DNA of 64,000 nt from Nocardiopsis gilva YIM 90087 (GTDB lineage Bacteria > Actinomycetota > Actinomycetes > Streptosporangiales > Streptosporangiaceae): positions 3,348,001 to 3,412,000 of the forward strand of contig NZ_CP022753.1 in NCBI RefSeq assembly GCF_002263495.1. Reading direction: 5' to 3'. Made by a program: the position numbers and the translations under genes. Below the pieces are notes generated by a model. That model was not told the origin of the DNA. It did no database searches and worked only from the letters and a program-made list of their open reading frames with translations. Positions 1-8,108 of the stretch are shown here, piece after piece; position 1 is the first letter of the stretch, and each line of letters starts with the position of its first letter.

Positions 1-986
1 CCCTGGCCGGTGATGCACCCGTAGCCTGAGCCGCGGCGGCCCGGCAGGCCCAGGGCGAGCGCGAGGTTGATCCACGCCGAGACCGTGTCGGTGCCCTTGG
101 CGTGCTGCTCGGTACCGCGCCCGGTGAGGACGTAGGCGCTGGAGGCCTCGGCGAGCAGCCGCGCGGCGTCGCGGATCTGGTGGGCCGGGACGCCGGTGAC
201 GTGCTCGGTCTGCTCGGGCCACCAGGCGGCGGCCTGGGCCCAGGCCGCGTCGAACCCGGTGGTGCGCGCGGCGATGTAGTCGGCATCCAGCAGGTGCTGG
301 ATGCGGGCCGCGTGCAGTAGCCCCAGCGCCAGCGCCAGGTCGGTGCCCGGCCGGGGCGCCAGGTGCATGCCTCCCTGGGCCAGCGCCTGCTGGGCGGTGG
401 CCGAGCGCCGCGGGTCGACGACGATCAGCGTGGGGGCGGCCAGGTGGCCCATCATCGGCGGCATCGTCTCGGCGGGGTTGGCGCCGGCCAGCAGCACCAC
501 CTCGGCCTCGCCCACGTCGGTGAGCGGGAACGGCATCCCCCGGTCCAGCCCGAAGGCGCGCATGGAGGCCGCGGCCGCCGATGACATGCAGAACCGGCCG
601 TTGTAGTCGATCTGGGAGGTGCCCAGCGCCACGCGGGCGAACTTGCCCAGCAGGTAGCTCTTCTCGTTGGTCAGCCCGCCACTGCCGAACACCGCCACCG
701 CGTCGGGCCCGTATTCGGCGCGCAGCCCGGACAGCCGCTCGGCCACATAGTCCAGGGCGGTGTCCCAGTCGACCTCCGTGAACTCGGCGTTGCGGTCCTT
801 GCGCAGCAGCGGGGAGGTGATGCGGTCGGGGGTGCCCAAAACCTCCGCCGATGTCCAGCCCTTGCGGCACAGCCCGCCCCGGTTGGTCGGGAAGTCCGCC
901 GGGCGGACGGTCAGTGCGCCGTTGGGCCCGGGCTCCAGGTGCATCGCGCACTGCAGGGCGCAGTACGGGCAGTGGGTCGTGGTCAT
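1..986 (-). CDS. nasC: Assimilatory nitrate reductase, molybdopterin oxidoreductase (5' part only)
   Basis: The reading frame starts at the ATG at 986 and runs off the left edge, so only about 328 N-terminal residues are present. Residues 1-55 form the Mo-bis-MGD 4Fe4S domain: CPYCALQC (C-x2-C-x3-C) and a fourth Cys in GGLCRKGW. YNGRFCMSSA supplies the Cys expected to ligate molybdenum, followed by the GLDRG-PFP stretch typical of NasC/NarB cytoplasmic nitrate reductases. There is no Tat signal, which fits an assimilatory cytoplasmic enzyme reducing nitrate to nitrite. The start overlaps the narK stop as ATGA, so both are read from one mRNA. A formate dehydrogenase-like member of the family is the alternative, but the narK neighbour argues for nitrate. 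Confidence 0.85.
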   Translation of the reverse strand, partial: MTTTHCPYCALQCAMHLEPGPNGALTVRPADFPTNRGGLCRKGWTSAEVLGTPDRITSPLLRKDRNAEFTEVDWDTALDYVAERLSGLRAEYGPDAVAVFGSGGLTNEKSYLLGKFARVALGTSQIDYNGRFCMSSAAAASMRAFGLDRGMPFPLTDVGEAEVVLLAGANPAETMPPMMGHLAAPTLIVVDPRRSATAQQALAQGGMHLAPRPGTDLALALGLLHAARIQHLLDADYIAARTTGFDAAWAQAAAWWPEQTEHVTGVPAHQIRDAARLLAEASSAYVLTGRGTEQHAKGTDTVSAWINLALALGLPGRRGSGYGCITGQ

Positions 987-2422
987 GAGGCGACGCGCTC
1001 CGTGTCGGCGTCGGCGGCGCTGTGGGATCGGGCTGGGGCAGCGGGGATCGGGGCGGCACCGGCTGGAGTGCGCAGGTAGACGCCGTAGGTGATCGCGATG
1101 CACACCAGGTAGTAGCCGAGGAAGGCGATGAACGCGGGCATGGCCGACTGCGTGGCGGCGAAGGACTCGCGGAAGACGAGGTTGATGCCCACCCCACCGA
1201 AGGCCCCCATGGCGCCGATCAGGCCCAGCATCGAGCTGGCGATGCGCTTGGTCTGGGACAGGGCCTCCGCGCGCGGGGCGCCCGCGGCGATCATGTTCTC
1301 GGCCTTGGCCGCGTAGATGCCCGGGATCATCTTGTAGGTCGAGCCGTTGCCGAGACCGGTCAGCACGAACAGCACACCGAAGGCGGTGATGAACAGGGGC
1401 AGCGAGTCCGAGGCCACCGAGGCGATGACCACGCCGGTCCCGGCGACCATCGCGATGAAGTTCCACAGTGTGACGCGGGCGCCGCCGAAGCGGTCGGCAA
1501 TGTATCCGCCGACCGGGCGGATCAGCGAGCCGAGGGCGGGACCCATGAAGGTGACCATCGCGGCTTCCAGCGGGGTGCGGTCGAACTGGCTCTGCAGCAG
1601 CAGGCCGAAAGCGAACCCGAAGCCGATGAAGGACCCGAACGTGGCGATGTAGAGGACCGACATGATCCAGAAGTGCCGGTCCTTGGTCGCGGCGATCTGC
1701 GCGGCGACATCGGTACGGGCACCGGAGAGGTTGTTCATGTGCCGCCAGGCCACCCAGATGGCCAGCAGCAGGAACGGGACGTAGAAGAGGGGGACGAACG
1801 CCCCGGCGCTGACGGTGAACAGCGCGATCACCCCGAGGCCGACGAGCTGCACGGTGGCCACGCCGATGTTGCCGCCGCCGGCGTTGAGCCCCAGGGCCCA
1901 CCCCTTCTCCCGTTCGGGGAAGAAGAAGTTGATGTTGGACATAGAGGAGGAGAAGTTCCCCCCGCCCAGGCCCGCCGTGGCGGCCAGCACCACGAACAGC
2001 CAGAAGGGCGTGTCGGGGTTCTGGATCAGGTAGAACGCCAGGCCAGTGGGCACCAGCAGGGCGCTCACCGAGATCATCGTCCAGTTGCGTCCGCCGAACA
2101 GGGGCACGGCCAGGGTGTAGGGCACCCGCAGTACGGCGCCGACGAACGCGACCACCGAGACGAGCAGGAACTTCTGCTCGGGCGCGAAGGAGAACCCGGC
2201 TTCGGGGGTCATGAACAGCACGAGCACCGACCACAGGCTCCACACGGAGAACCCGATGTGCTCGGCGAAGATCGACGCCCACAGGTTGCGCCGGGCCACG
2301 CGCCGCCCGCTCTGCTCCCAGAACGTCGGGTCCTCGGGGTCCCAGTGGGCGATCCACCGCCCACCGGAGCGTTGTTCGCCGACTGCGGCCTGGGGGGATT
2401 GGGGGGAGTTGGTGCTGCTCAC
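983..2422 (-). CDS. narK: Nitrate/nitrite transporter NarK (MFS)
   Basis: This is a major facilitator with about 12 membrane segments that moves nitrate in and/or nitrite out. The signature GGGNFSSSMSNINFFFP and the later GLGNGSTYKMIPGIYA match the two nitrate-signature regions of NarK/NrtP proteins. I place the start at the GTG at 2422 (479 residues, N-terminus VSSTNSPQ) because AGGAAGG lies 7 bases upstream. The frame stays open to an earlier start at 2518 that has no ribosome site and would run through the GlnR-like box. It is translationally coupled to the downstream nitrate reductase. Nitrogen control by GlnR is likely from the box at 2497-2523. Confidence 0.9.
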   Translation of the reverse strand: MSSTNSPQSPQAAVGEQRSGGRWIAHWDPEDPTFWEQSGRRVARRNLWASIFAEHIGFSVWSLWSVLVLFMTPEAGFSFAPEQKFLLVSVVAFVGAVLRVPYTLAVPLFGGRNWTMISVSALLVPTGLAFYLIQNPDTPFWLFVVLAATAGLGGGNFSSSMSNINFFFPEREKGWALGLNAGGGNIGVATVQLVGLGVIALFTVSAGAFVPLFYVPFLLLAIWVAWRHMNNLSGARTDVAAQIAATKDRHFWIMSVLYIATFGSFIGFGFAFGLLLQSQFDRTPLEAAMVTFMGPALGSLIRPVGGYIADRFGGARVTLWNFIAMVAGTGVVIASVASDSLPLFITAFGVLFVLTGLGNGSTYKMIPGIYAAKAENMIAAGAPRAEALSQTKRIASSMLGLIGAMGAFGGVGINLVFRESFAATQSAMPAFIAFLGYYLVCIAITYGVYLRTPAGAAPIPAAPARSHSAADADTERVAS

Positions 2423-2496
2423 ATCCCGGCCTTCCTGCTCGCCTGTGGTTTCGCTGTCGACGCTAGGAAGGGGCCGTTGCCGGGATATGTCACGTC

Positions 2497-2523
2497 GTAA
2501 CACTCGCGAAACAGACACATCAC
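2497..2523. promoter_or_regulatory. GlnR-type operator upstream of narK-nasC
   Basis: On the plus strand GTAAC-N6-GAAAC is followed after another 6 bases by ATCAC. This matches the actinobacterial GlnR box (gTnAC-n6-GaAAc repeated) in two exact half-sites plus a third with 4 of 5 bases. It sits 75-100 bases upstream of the narK start, a usual activator position, and nitrate assimilation genes are classic GlnR targets. Binding itself is inferred. Confidence 0.65.
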
Positions 2524-2650
2524 TTCGCGCGCGTCAGAGCCGTGAGGTCGGCGTTTAGCGGGATGAGTAGGGAGGAAGACGGCGCGGAAATGTGGCGGGT
2601 ATCACCATTGCGCGGGGTGCGCGCTGGTGCGGAATCCACCCCGGGGCGGG

Positions 2651-3448
2651 TCAGCCGACGCCGCCGTTGCTGGAGAGCAACTGTCCGTTCATCCAGCCGC
2701 CGTCCGGGGAGAGGAGGAAGGTGACGAGGTTCGCGCAGTCCTGCGGCCGCCCGATCCGCCCCAGCGCCGTGGAGTCCACGACGTCGTTTCTGACCTGTTC
2801 GCTCATCCAGCCGGTGTCGACCGCGCCGGGGTTGACCACGTTCGCCGTGGCTCCGAGGTGCGCCAACTCCGTGGCGGCGGCCAGCGTGATGCGGTCCATG
2901 GCCCCCTTGCTGGCGCCGTAGGGCAGATTGCCCGCCGTGTGATCGCTGGTCAGGCTGACGATCCGCCCGCTGCCAAACGCGCCGGTGAAACGCAGCCCGA
3001 ACTCCCGGATCAGCAGCCAGACCGCCCGCGCGTTAACGGCGACGTGACGGTCGAAGCTGTCCACCGTGGTGTCCAGGAGTCCGGAGTCCACCGACTCGCA
3101 GTGGCCCATGACCAGTGCCGTGACCATGCCCAGCTCGTGCTCGACCGCGTCGAAGAGCCGGGCGGGTGCCTGCGGGTCACTCAGGTCGGCCTCGATACCG
3201 CACGCGCGTGCGCCGGCCTCGTCCAGCCGCCGGGAGAGTTCAGCGGGGGCCTGCTCCTCCACACCCCACGGCATCCGCGCGTCGTAGGGCCGCCAGTAGG
3301 TGAAGGCCACGTTCCAGCCGTTGCGGGCGAGGTCGAGGGCGATGGTCGTGGCGATGCCCACCGACCGGCCCGCACCGGTGACCAGGGCCAGCGGCCGGTT
3401 GTGGCCAGTTCCTTGCGGAGGGGCGGTCGGGTGGGCGCGGTGCGTCAT
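2651..3448 (-). CDS. SDR-family NAD(P)-dependent oxidoreductase
   Basis: This is a classical short-chain dehydrogenase of 265 residues. The nucleotide-binding TGAGRSVGIA is near residue 25, the catalytic Tyr and Lys are in YGASKGA, and the family VNPGAVDTGWM follows. The ending GG-MNGQLLSSNGGVG resembles the 3-oxoacyl-ACP reductase-like branch (usually TGQ-INVDGG). The first 15 residues are Pro/His-rich and may be dispensable. The substrate cannot be predicted. It stands alone: narK lies upstream on the same strand about 230 bases away, and the opposite gene at 3646 is divergent. Confidence 0.85.
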   Translation of the reverse strand: MTHRAHPTAPPQGTGHNRPLALVTGAGRSVGIATTIALDLARNGWNVAFTYWRPYDARMPWGVEEQAPAELSRRLDEAGARACGIEADLSDPQAPARLFDAVEHELGMVTALVMGHCESVDSGLLDTTVDSFDRHVAVNARAVWLLIREFGLRFTGAFGSGRIVSLTSDHTAGNLPYGASKGAMDRITLAAATELAHLGATANVVNPGAVDTGWMSEQVRNDVVDSTALGRIGRPQDCANLVTFLLSPDGGWMNGQLLSSNGGVG

Positions 3449-3645
3449 GGTTTCCCACGATCACCAGCCCCGGCCGTCCCCGCAACCCCTATGGAGCACC
3501 GGATGCGGGAGAGTCTCCCGCCGTCCGCCCGGCCCTGGGGCCGGTACCGGGACCGTAGCGGTGCTGGACCCTCCGCGGTGCGCGGGGCCCGTAAGCCCGA
3601 GGTCGGGGTGATCTTCGGACCGATTTCTGTGCAAAGATTCCGTAT

Positions 3646-5070
3646 GTGATCAATGAGTTCCGCGCCGCGTTCCAGGAGCTGCTCGACGCAGCCGTAGCGC
3701 AGTCGCCCAACTTCCGCTCCGCCATGCACGAGGTCTTCCGGCTGTCCTCCCAGGTGCCGCAGGAAGAACGGATCCTCGCCCTGGACGCGCTGGCGCCGGT
3801 CATGCGGCAAAGCGAGCCCGTTGCCGGTATCGCCGCCGACCTGGCCGTTCTCGCCGGAGCACTGGTGGAGGCCGGCGCGCCCGCCGGACCGGCCGGGGTC
3901 GAGGTCATGCGTCAGCTCGGCGACTACGGCAAGGCCGCCGGGGCCTTTCTGATGGCCTGGGAAGAAACCGGTGGCGGGACCCCTCCCCCGCCCATGGAGG
4001 TGACCGAAGCCGAGGAGCAGCGCGTCGCCGCCTACCTCAACGAACTCGCGCGCCTGGCGACCACCGGATGGTGGGTGTCCCACCGCTACGGGCTGGCCGC
4101 CAAGACCGTCCTCAACGACACCGAGACGCGCGCCGCCCTGCGCTCCGATCCCGGAACGCTCCAGGAGATGACCTACCTGGAGGAGCTGACGCTCATCGCG
4201 CGCCAGCTCGCCGCCGAGATCCAGGAGTACCAGGAGGTCCACGAGCTGCTGCGGATGGCCGCGGCCGACAGCGCCCTCGTGCTCGACCGCGCGTCGGGGC
4301 GCGGATTCCGGGTCCGATTCGACGGTGTCGCCGACAACTTTCAGCTGCACACCCTGCTCGCCGACGCCCTGATCGGCACCGAAGGGCGTGGCGTTCCCGG
4401 CACGCGGCCGCACCCGAGCTGGGTTGCGGCCTCCCAGGACCGAGACAACGATCCCCAGGCCGACATCGTCACCGGCGCATGGGACCTCGTCGGCGGCGAC
4501 GGCAGCTGGGTCGGCAACGAGCCGACTCCCGCCGACATCCCCGTCATCGACGGCCAGCGGGTCCTGCTTCTCGAGGCACCGTCGCTTCCCCATAGCTGGC
4601 GTGCGGGGCGCCGCCACCCGCACATCGTCGGCTGGTTGCGCGTGGAGGAGGAGATCTCCCCCGACGAGGCCGCCGGTTGGTGGGCGCGGCTGCATCCCGC
4701 AGGAACGGTCCGCCACCCGCTGAGCCCCGCCCCGGCCGAACCGACACCTGCCCCGGCCAACGAGCCGCAGGCGGCCACCCCGGAGCCCGCTTCGTTCGAG
4801 GAGCCGAACTCCCCGGTCGAATACTCCGTGCCTGCGCCCGAAGGCGAACCAGCTGCGGTGGAGCCGGAAGCTCCCCTTGCGTGGGAACCCCCGGCGGACA
4901 ACGCTCAGGAGGTCCCCGCCGCTGCGGAGGAGCCCTCCCCCGCACACGACAACCGCGTGGACGCGGAATCCACCGAGTCCGCCAACGACGTGCCCCCGGG
5001 CGCGGGGCTGCTGCCTCCGCTGCCGCCGGGAGTCTCCGACAGCGCAGGCTGGGCTCCCGCCTGGAAGTAG
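3646..5070 (+). CDS. Unrecognised protein with Pro/Ala/Glu-rich C-terminal tail
   Basis: This 474-residue protein starts at a GTG. I do not recognise the family. Residues 1-350 look folded and mostly helical (repeated AVAQSP, FRLSSQVPQEERILALDALAPV, LNELARLATTGWWVSHRYGL), with an acidic segment around EEISPDEAAGWWARL. From about residue 355 the chain is a low-complexity Pro/Ala/Glu tail (PAPAEPTPAPANEPQ) ending GLLPPLPPGVSDSAGWAPAWK. No signal peptide or membrane segment is visible, so it is probably cytoplasmic. The tail may be a linker to a partner. The strong third-position G/C bias supports a real gene. Confidence 0.6.
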   Translation: MINEFRAAFQELLDAAVAQSPNFRSAMHEVFRLSSQVPQEERILALDALAPVMRQSEPVAGIAADLAVLAGALVEAGAPAGPAGVEVMRQLGDYGKAAGAFLMAWEETGGGTPPPPMEVTEAEEQRVAAYLNELARLATTGWWVSHRYGLAAKTVLNDTETRAALRSDPGTLQEMTYLEELTLIARQLAAEIQEYQEVHELLRMAAADSALVLDRASGRGFRVRFDGVADNFQLHTLLADALIGTEGRGVPGTRPHPSWVAASQDRDNDPQADIVTGAWDLVGGDGSWVGNEPTPADIPVIDGQRVLLLEAPSLPHSWRAGRRHPHIVGWLRVEEEISPDEAAGWWARLHPAGTVRHPLSPAPAEPTPAPANEPQAATPEPASFEEPNSPVEYSVPAPEGEPAAVEPEAPLAWEPPADNAQEVPAAAEEPSPAHDNRVDAESTESANDVPPGAGLLPPLPPGVSDSAGWAPAWK

Positions 5071-5186
5071 GCCGAATCGCGTGGGGGGTGCTTCGCCTGG
5101 AACGGCGAAGCAGCTCCACGGCAGGCCCGCCTGTTCCTCGCCGAAAAGCTCAGCACGGTGTCTCTCTGCCTGATAAGCCAGACAGC

Positions 5187-5441
5187 ATGAGCGAGGACTA
5201 CCGGATCGGAGAGGGACCCGCGACTCCGATCAGCGCTTCACTGCCCGAAGGCACCGTTGAGGCGCTGCGCCGACGGATCGCCGCGAACGAGCTCTCCTCG
5301 TTCATCGCTGCGGCGGTGGAGCGCGAGTTACGCGGCCAGGTCATGGACGAGTACCTGGCCGACTATGAGCGGCGCAAGGGACCGATACCCGAGTACCAAT
5401 GGGAACAGGCACGAGAGTTCTTTGACCGGATGACCTGGTGA
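5187..5441 (+). CDS. Small CopG/ribbon-helix-helix-like protein
   Basis: This 84-residue protein starts at the ATG at 5187. The stretch ISASLPEGTVEALRRRIAAN followed by ELSSFIAAAVERELR has the strand-helix-helix pattern of CopG-type DNA-binding antitoxins, and a charged C-terminal helix would be the toxin-binding part. No PIN, RelE or MazF partner is next to it: the following gene is a methyltransferase on the other strand. It is therefore an orphan antitoxin-like regulator, or the toxin was lost. The family assignment rests on pattern only. Confidence 0.5.
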   Translation: MSEDYRIGEGPATPISASLPEGTVEALRRRIAANELSSFIAAAVERELRGQVMDEYLADYERRKGPIPEYQWEQAREFFDRMTW

Positions 5442-5477
5442 CAGGGGCACGAGCCGATCCTTCACTGCGGGTGGGCC

Positions 5478-6287
5478 TCAGACACGGCAGCGGATCTCGC
5501 CGTGCACGATGGTGAACCATCCGTCGTCGGCCTGCCCCCAGACGCGCCAGCCGTCGGCGATGCGCTGCAGGTCGTCGGCGGTGGCCAGCCCCTCGTCCAG
5601 TGCCTGTGCCGCCAGGCCGGAGGACGTGATGCGCTGGCTCCAGACCTCGCTCCACCAGGCGCGTTCGTCGGCAGTGGCGTAACACCACGTCGATGTCGTG
5701 CAGGTGATGTCGGTGAGTCCGGCGCAACGGGCCCAGGACAGCAGGCGGCGTCCGGCATTGGGTTCACCGCCGTCGCGTCGGGCGATGCGCTGGTACAGCG
5801 ACATCCACTCGGTCAGTTCCGGGACTTCGGGGTACCAGCCCATCATCGCGTGGTCGGCGTCGCGCGCGCCGACGATCCCCCCAGGGCGGCAGACGCGCCG
5901 CATCTCGCTCAGCGCGCGGACCGGGTCGGCGGCGTACTGCAGGACCTGGTGCGCGTGGACGACGTCGAAAGTGTCGTCGGGGCCGTCGAGTGCGTGCGCG
6001 TCGGCGACCGCGAACTCGACGCCCTGCACCCCCTGCTCGGCCGCGGCCTGCCGGGCCTTGGCCACCGCGTCGGCGGAGGCGTCGACCGCGACCACACGAC
6101 CCGGGGCGACGCGCTCGGCGATGTCGGCCGTGATGCTGCCCGGGCCGCAGCCGACATCCAGCACCGTGGCTCCGGCACGGAGGTCGTCGGCGAGGTAGGC
6201 CGCCGAGTTCTCGACCGTGCGCCATCGGTAGGAGCGCACCACTGATTCGTGCTGTCCGTGCGGGTAGACCGCTGGCGGCTGGGCCAT
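5478..6287 (-). CDS. Class I SAM-dependent methyltransferase
   Basis: This 269-residue protein has motif I VLDVGCGPGSITADIAER, an acidic post-I strand (VVAVDASADAV), motif II FDVVHAHQVLQY and a Methyltransf_11 core similar to UbiE/Coq5-like enzymes. The sequence RRVCRPGGIVGARDADH is the usual strand before the C-terminal lobe. The C-terminal half (YQRIARRDGGEPNAGRRL onwards) probably sets substrate choice. A small-molecule substrate is likely but not identifiable. It is a single-gene unit between the small RHH-like gene and the metal importer. Confidence 0.8.
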   Translation of the reverse strand: MAQPPAVYPHGQHESVVRSYRWRTVENSAAYLADDLRAGATVLDVGCGPGSITADIAERVAPGRVVAVDASADAVAKARQAAAEQGVQGVEFAVADAHALDGPDDTFDVVHAHQVLQYAADPVRALSEMRRVCRPGGIVGARDADHAMMGWYPEVPELTEWMSLYQRIARRDGGEPNAGRRLLSWARCAGLTDITCTTSTWCYATADERAWWSEVWSQRITSSGLAAQALDEGLATADDLQRIADGWRVWGQADDGWFTIVHGEIRCRV

Positions 6288-6421
6288 GTCCGATCACCGT
6301 TCCGATGGGTGGATGAGCCTGTGCTCCGGTAGAGGGAACCTAGCCCAGGTGATCAGAATATGAGAAATGTGTCTTGGAATGTGGACATCGTTTTGGGGTT
6401 CGGCGGCCACCGCCCCCCTTG

Positions 6422-7309
6422 TCAGGCCTCGACGGTTTCTCCCTCCCGCTCCTGCTGCCGGGCGCGGCGCACCGCACGGCGCCGCAGGAGGCCGTGCTCC
6501 GGGGCGAACAGGTAGGCCAGGGCGAAGGCGCAGGCCTGCGCGACCACGATCGCGCCGCCAGTGGCGACGTCGGCCTGGAAGCTGACGTAGGTGCCCAACA
6601 CCGAGGCGGTGACGGACACGCCCACCGCGATCAGCAGCATCCGCTCGAAACGGTTGGTCAGCAGGTAGGCCGTGGCACCCGGGATGATCACCATGGCGAC
6701 CACCAGGATGATCCCGACCGCCTGCAGCGCGATCACCACTGTTACCGACAGCAGCCCCAGCAGCAGCATCTCCAGGCGACGCGGGCTGAGTCCGATCGCG
6801 TGGGCGTGGGTGGAGTCGAACGCGAACAGCGTCAGGTCGCGGTGCTTGACGAGCACCACACCCAGAACCACCGCCCCCATGGCGAGGATCTGCGCGATCT
6901 CGGAGTCGGAGACGCCCAGGACGTTACCGAACAGGATGTGCATCAGGTCGGTGTCGCTGGGGATCTTGGAGATCATCACCACCCCGATGCCGAACATCGC
7001 GGTGAACACGATGCCGATGGCGGCGTCCTCCTTGACCCGGGAGGTGCGGTTGACCGTGCCGATCAGCGCCACCGACCCCGCACCGAACACCAGCGCGCCG
7101 ACCGCGAACGGCCAGCCCAGCAGGTAGGACAGCACCACGCCGGGCAGGACCGCGTGCGAGACCGCGTCGCCCAGCAGCGACCAGCCGATGAGCGTCATCC
7201 AGCACGACAGGATCGCGCACACGATCCCGGCCACGGTGCTGACCAGCAGCGCCCGCCACATGAAGTCGAACTGGAAGGGCATCAGCAGCCATTCCACGAA
7301 ACCCGCCAT
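6422..7309 (-). CDS. Metal ABC transporter permease (ZnuB/MntB type)
   Basis: This 295-residue membrane protein of the ABC-3 family has 8-9 hydrophobic segments. FLEWLLMPFQFDFMWRALL-type N-terminus, GWSLLGDAVSHAVLPGV and GIILVVAMVIIPGATAYLL are the conserved permease motifs of Mn/Zn/Fe importers. It is the third gene of the minus-strand unit, 22 bases after the ATPase gene. It forms the membrane channel for the metal delivered by the lipoprotein encoded at 8105-9061. The C-terminus RRRAVRRARQQEREGETVEA is basic and cytoplasmic. Confidence 0.88.
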   Translation of the reverse strand: MAGFVEWLLMPFQFDFMWRALLVSTVAGIVCAILSCWMTLIGWSLLGDAVSHAVLPGVVLSYLLGWPFAVGALVFGAGSVALIGTVNRTSRVKEDAAIGIVFTAMFGIGVVMISKIPSDTDLMHILFGNVLGVSDSEIAQILAMGAVVLGVVLVKHRDLTLFAFDSTHAHAIGLSPRRLEMLLLGLLSVTVVIALQAVGIILVVAMVIIPGATAYLLTNRFERMLLIAVGVSVTASVLGTYVSFQADVATGGAIVVAQACAFALAYLFAPEHGLLRRRAVRRARQQEREGETVEA

Positions 7310-7331
7310 CAGTCCGTGCCTCCCCAGGCGC

Positions 7332-8108
7332 TCATCTCGTGTCCTCCTCCGGCTGCGCTTCGATCCCGAACGCCTCGAACAGCCGGTCGGGGGTGAGGAC
7401 CTCTTCCGGTCCGCCCTGCGCGATCACGCGCCGCTGCAGCAGCACCGCCTCGTCGCAGAACTCCGGCACGCTCGCCAGGTCGTGCGTGGAGACCAGCAGG
7501 GTGTGCCCGTCGTCGCGCATCGCGCGCAGCACCTCGACGATGGTGGCTTCCGAGCGCTTGTCCACCCCGGCGAACGGCTCATCGAGCAGGAACACGCTCG
7601 CGCCTTGGGCGATGCCGCGCGCTACGAACGCCCGCTTGCGCTGGCCGCCCGACAGCGCGCCGATCTGCCGGTGCGCGAGGCCGGTGAGGTCGGTGCGCTC
7701 CAGAGCCTCGGCCACCGCCTCGCGGTCGGCCCGGCGTGGGCGCCGCGTGATACCCATGTGCCCGTAGCGGCCCATCATCACCACGTCGACGACCCGCACG
7801 GGAAACGCCCAGTCCACCTGCTCCGACTGCGGGACGTACCCGACGAGCCCGGCCTTGCGCGCCGCGGCCGGGTCGTGCCCGTGGAGACGGACGCGGCCGC
7901 GTTCGGCGGCGACCAGCCCCAGAATGGTCTTGAACAGGGTGGACTTGCCCGAGCCGTTGGTGCCCAGAAGTCCGCAGACGCGGCCGGGCGTCAGGGCGAG
8001 GTCCACGCCGTCGAGCGCGAGCACGTCGCCGTAGCGCACCGTGACCCCGCTGACCCGCACGGCGGGTGCGGCCATCGTCGTGGTGGAGGGTGTCGTCGCA
8101 AGCGTCAT
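7332..8108 (-). CDS. Metal ABC transporter ATP-binding protein
   Basis: This 258-residue ATPase has Walker A GTNGSGKST, signature LSGGQRKRAFVARGIAQGA, Walker B VFLLDEPFAG and switch His in LLVSTHDL. It belongs to the Zn/Mn/Fe importer ATPase branch (compare ZnuC, MntA, AztA), with YVPQSEQVDWAFPVRVVDVVMMGRYGHMG typical of the Mn/Fe type. It starts with ATG overlapping the stop of the binding-protein gene (ATGA), so the two are translationally coupled. Confidence 0.88.
   Translation of the reverse strand: MTLATTPSTTTMAAPAVRVSGVTVRYGDVLALDGVDLALTPGRVCGLLGTNGSGKSTLFKTILGLVAAERGRVRLHGHDPAAARKAGLVGYVPQSEQVDWAFPVRVVDVVMMGRYGHMGITRRPRRADREAVAEALERTDLTGLAHRQIGALSGGQRKRAFVARGIAQGASVFLLDEPFAGVDKRSEATIVEVLRAMRDDGHTLLVSTHDLASVPEFCDEAVLLQRRVIAQGGPEEVLTPDRLFEAFGIEAQPEEDTR

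Noticed and set aside
1022-2500. Long plus frame opposite narK
   Set aside because: His/Gly/Asp-rich shadow with no ribosome site; narK signatures on the minus strand.
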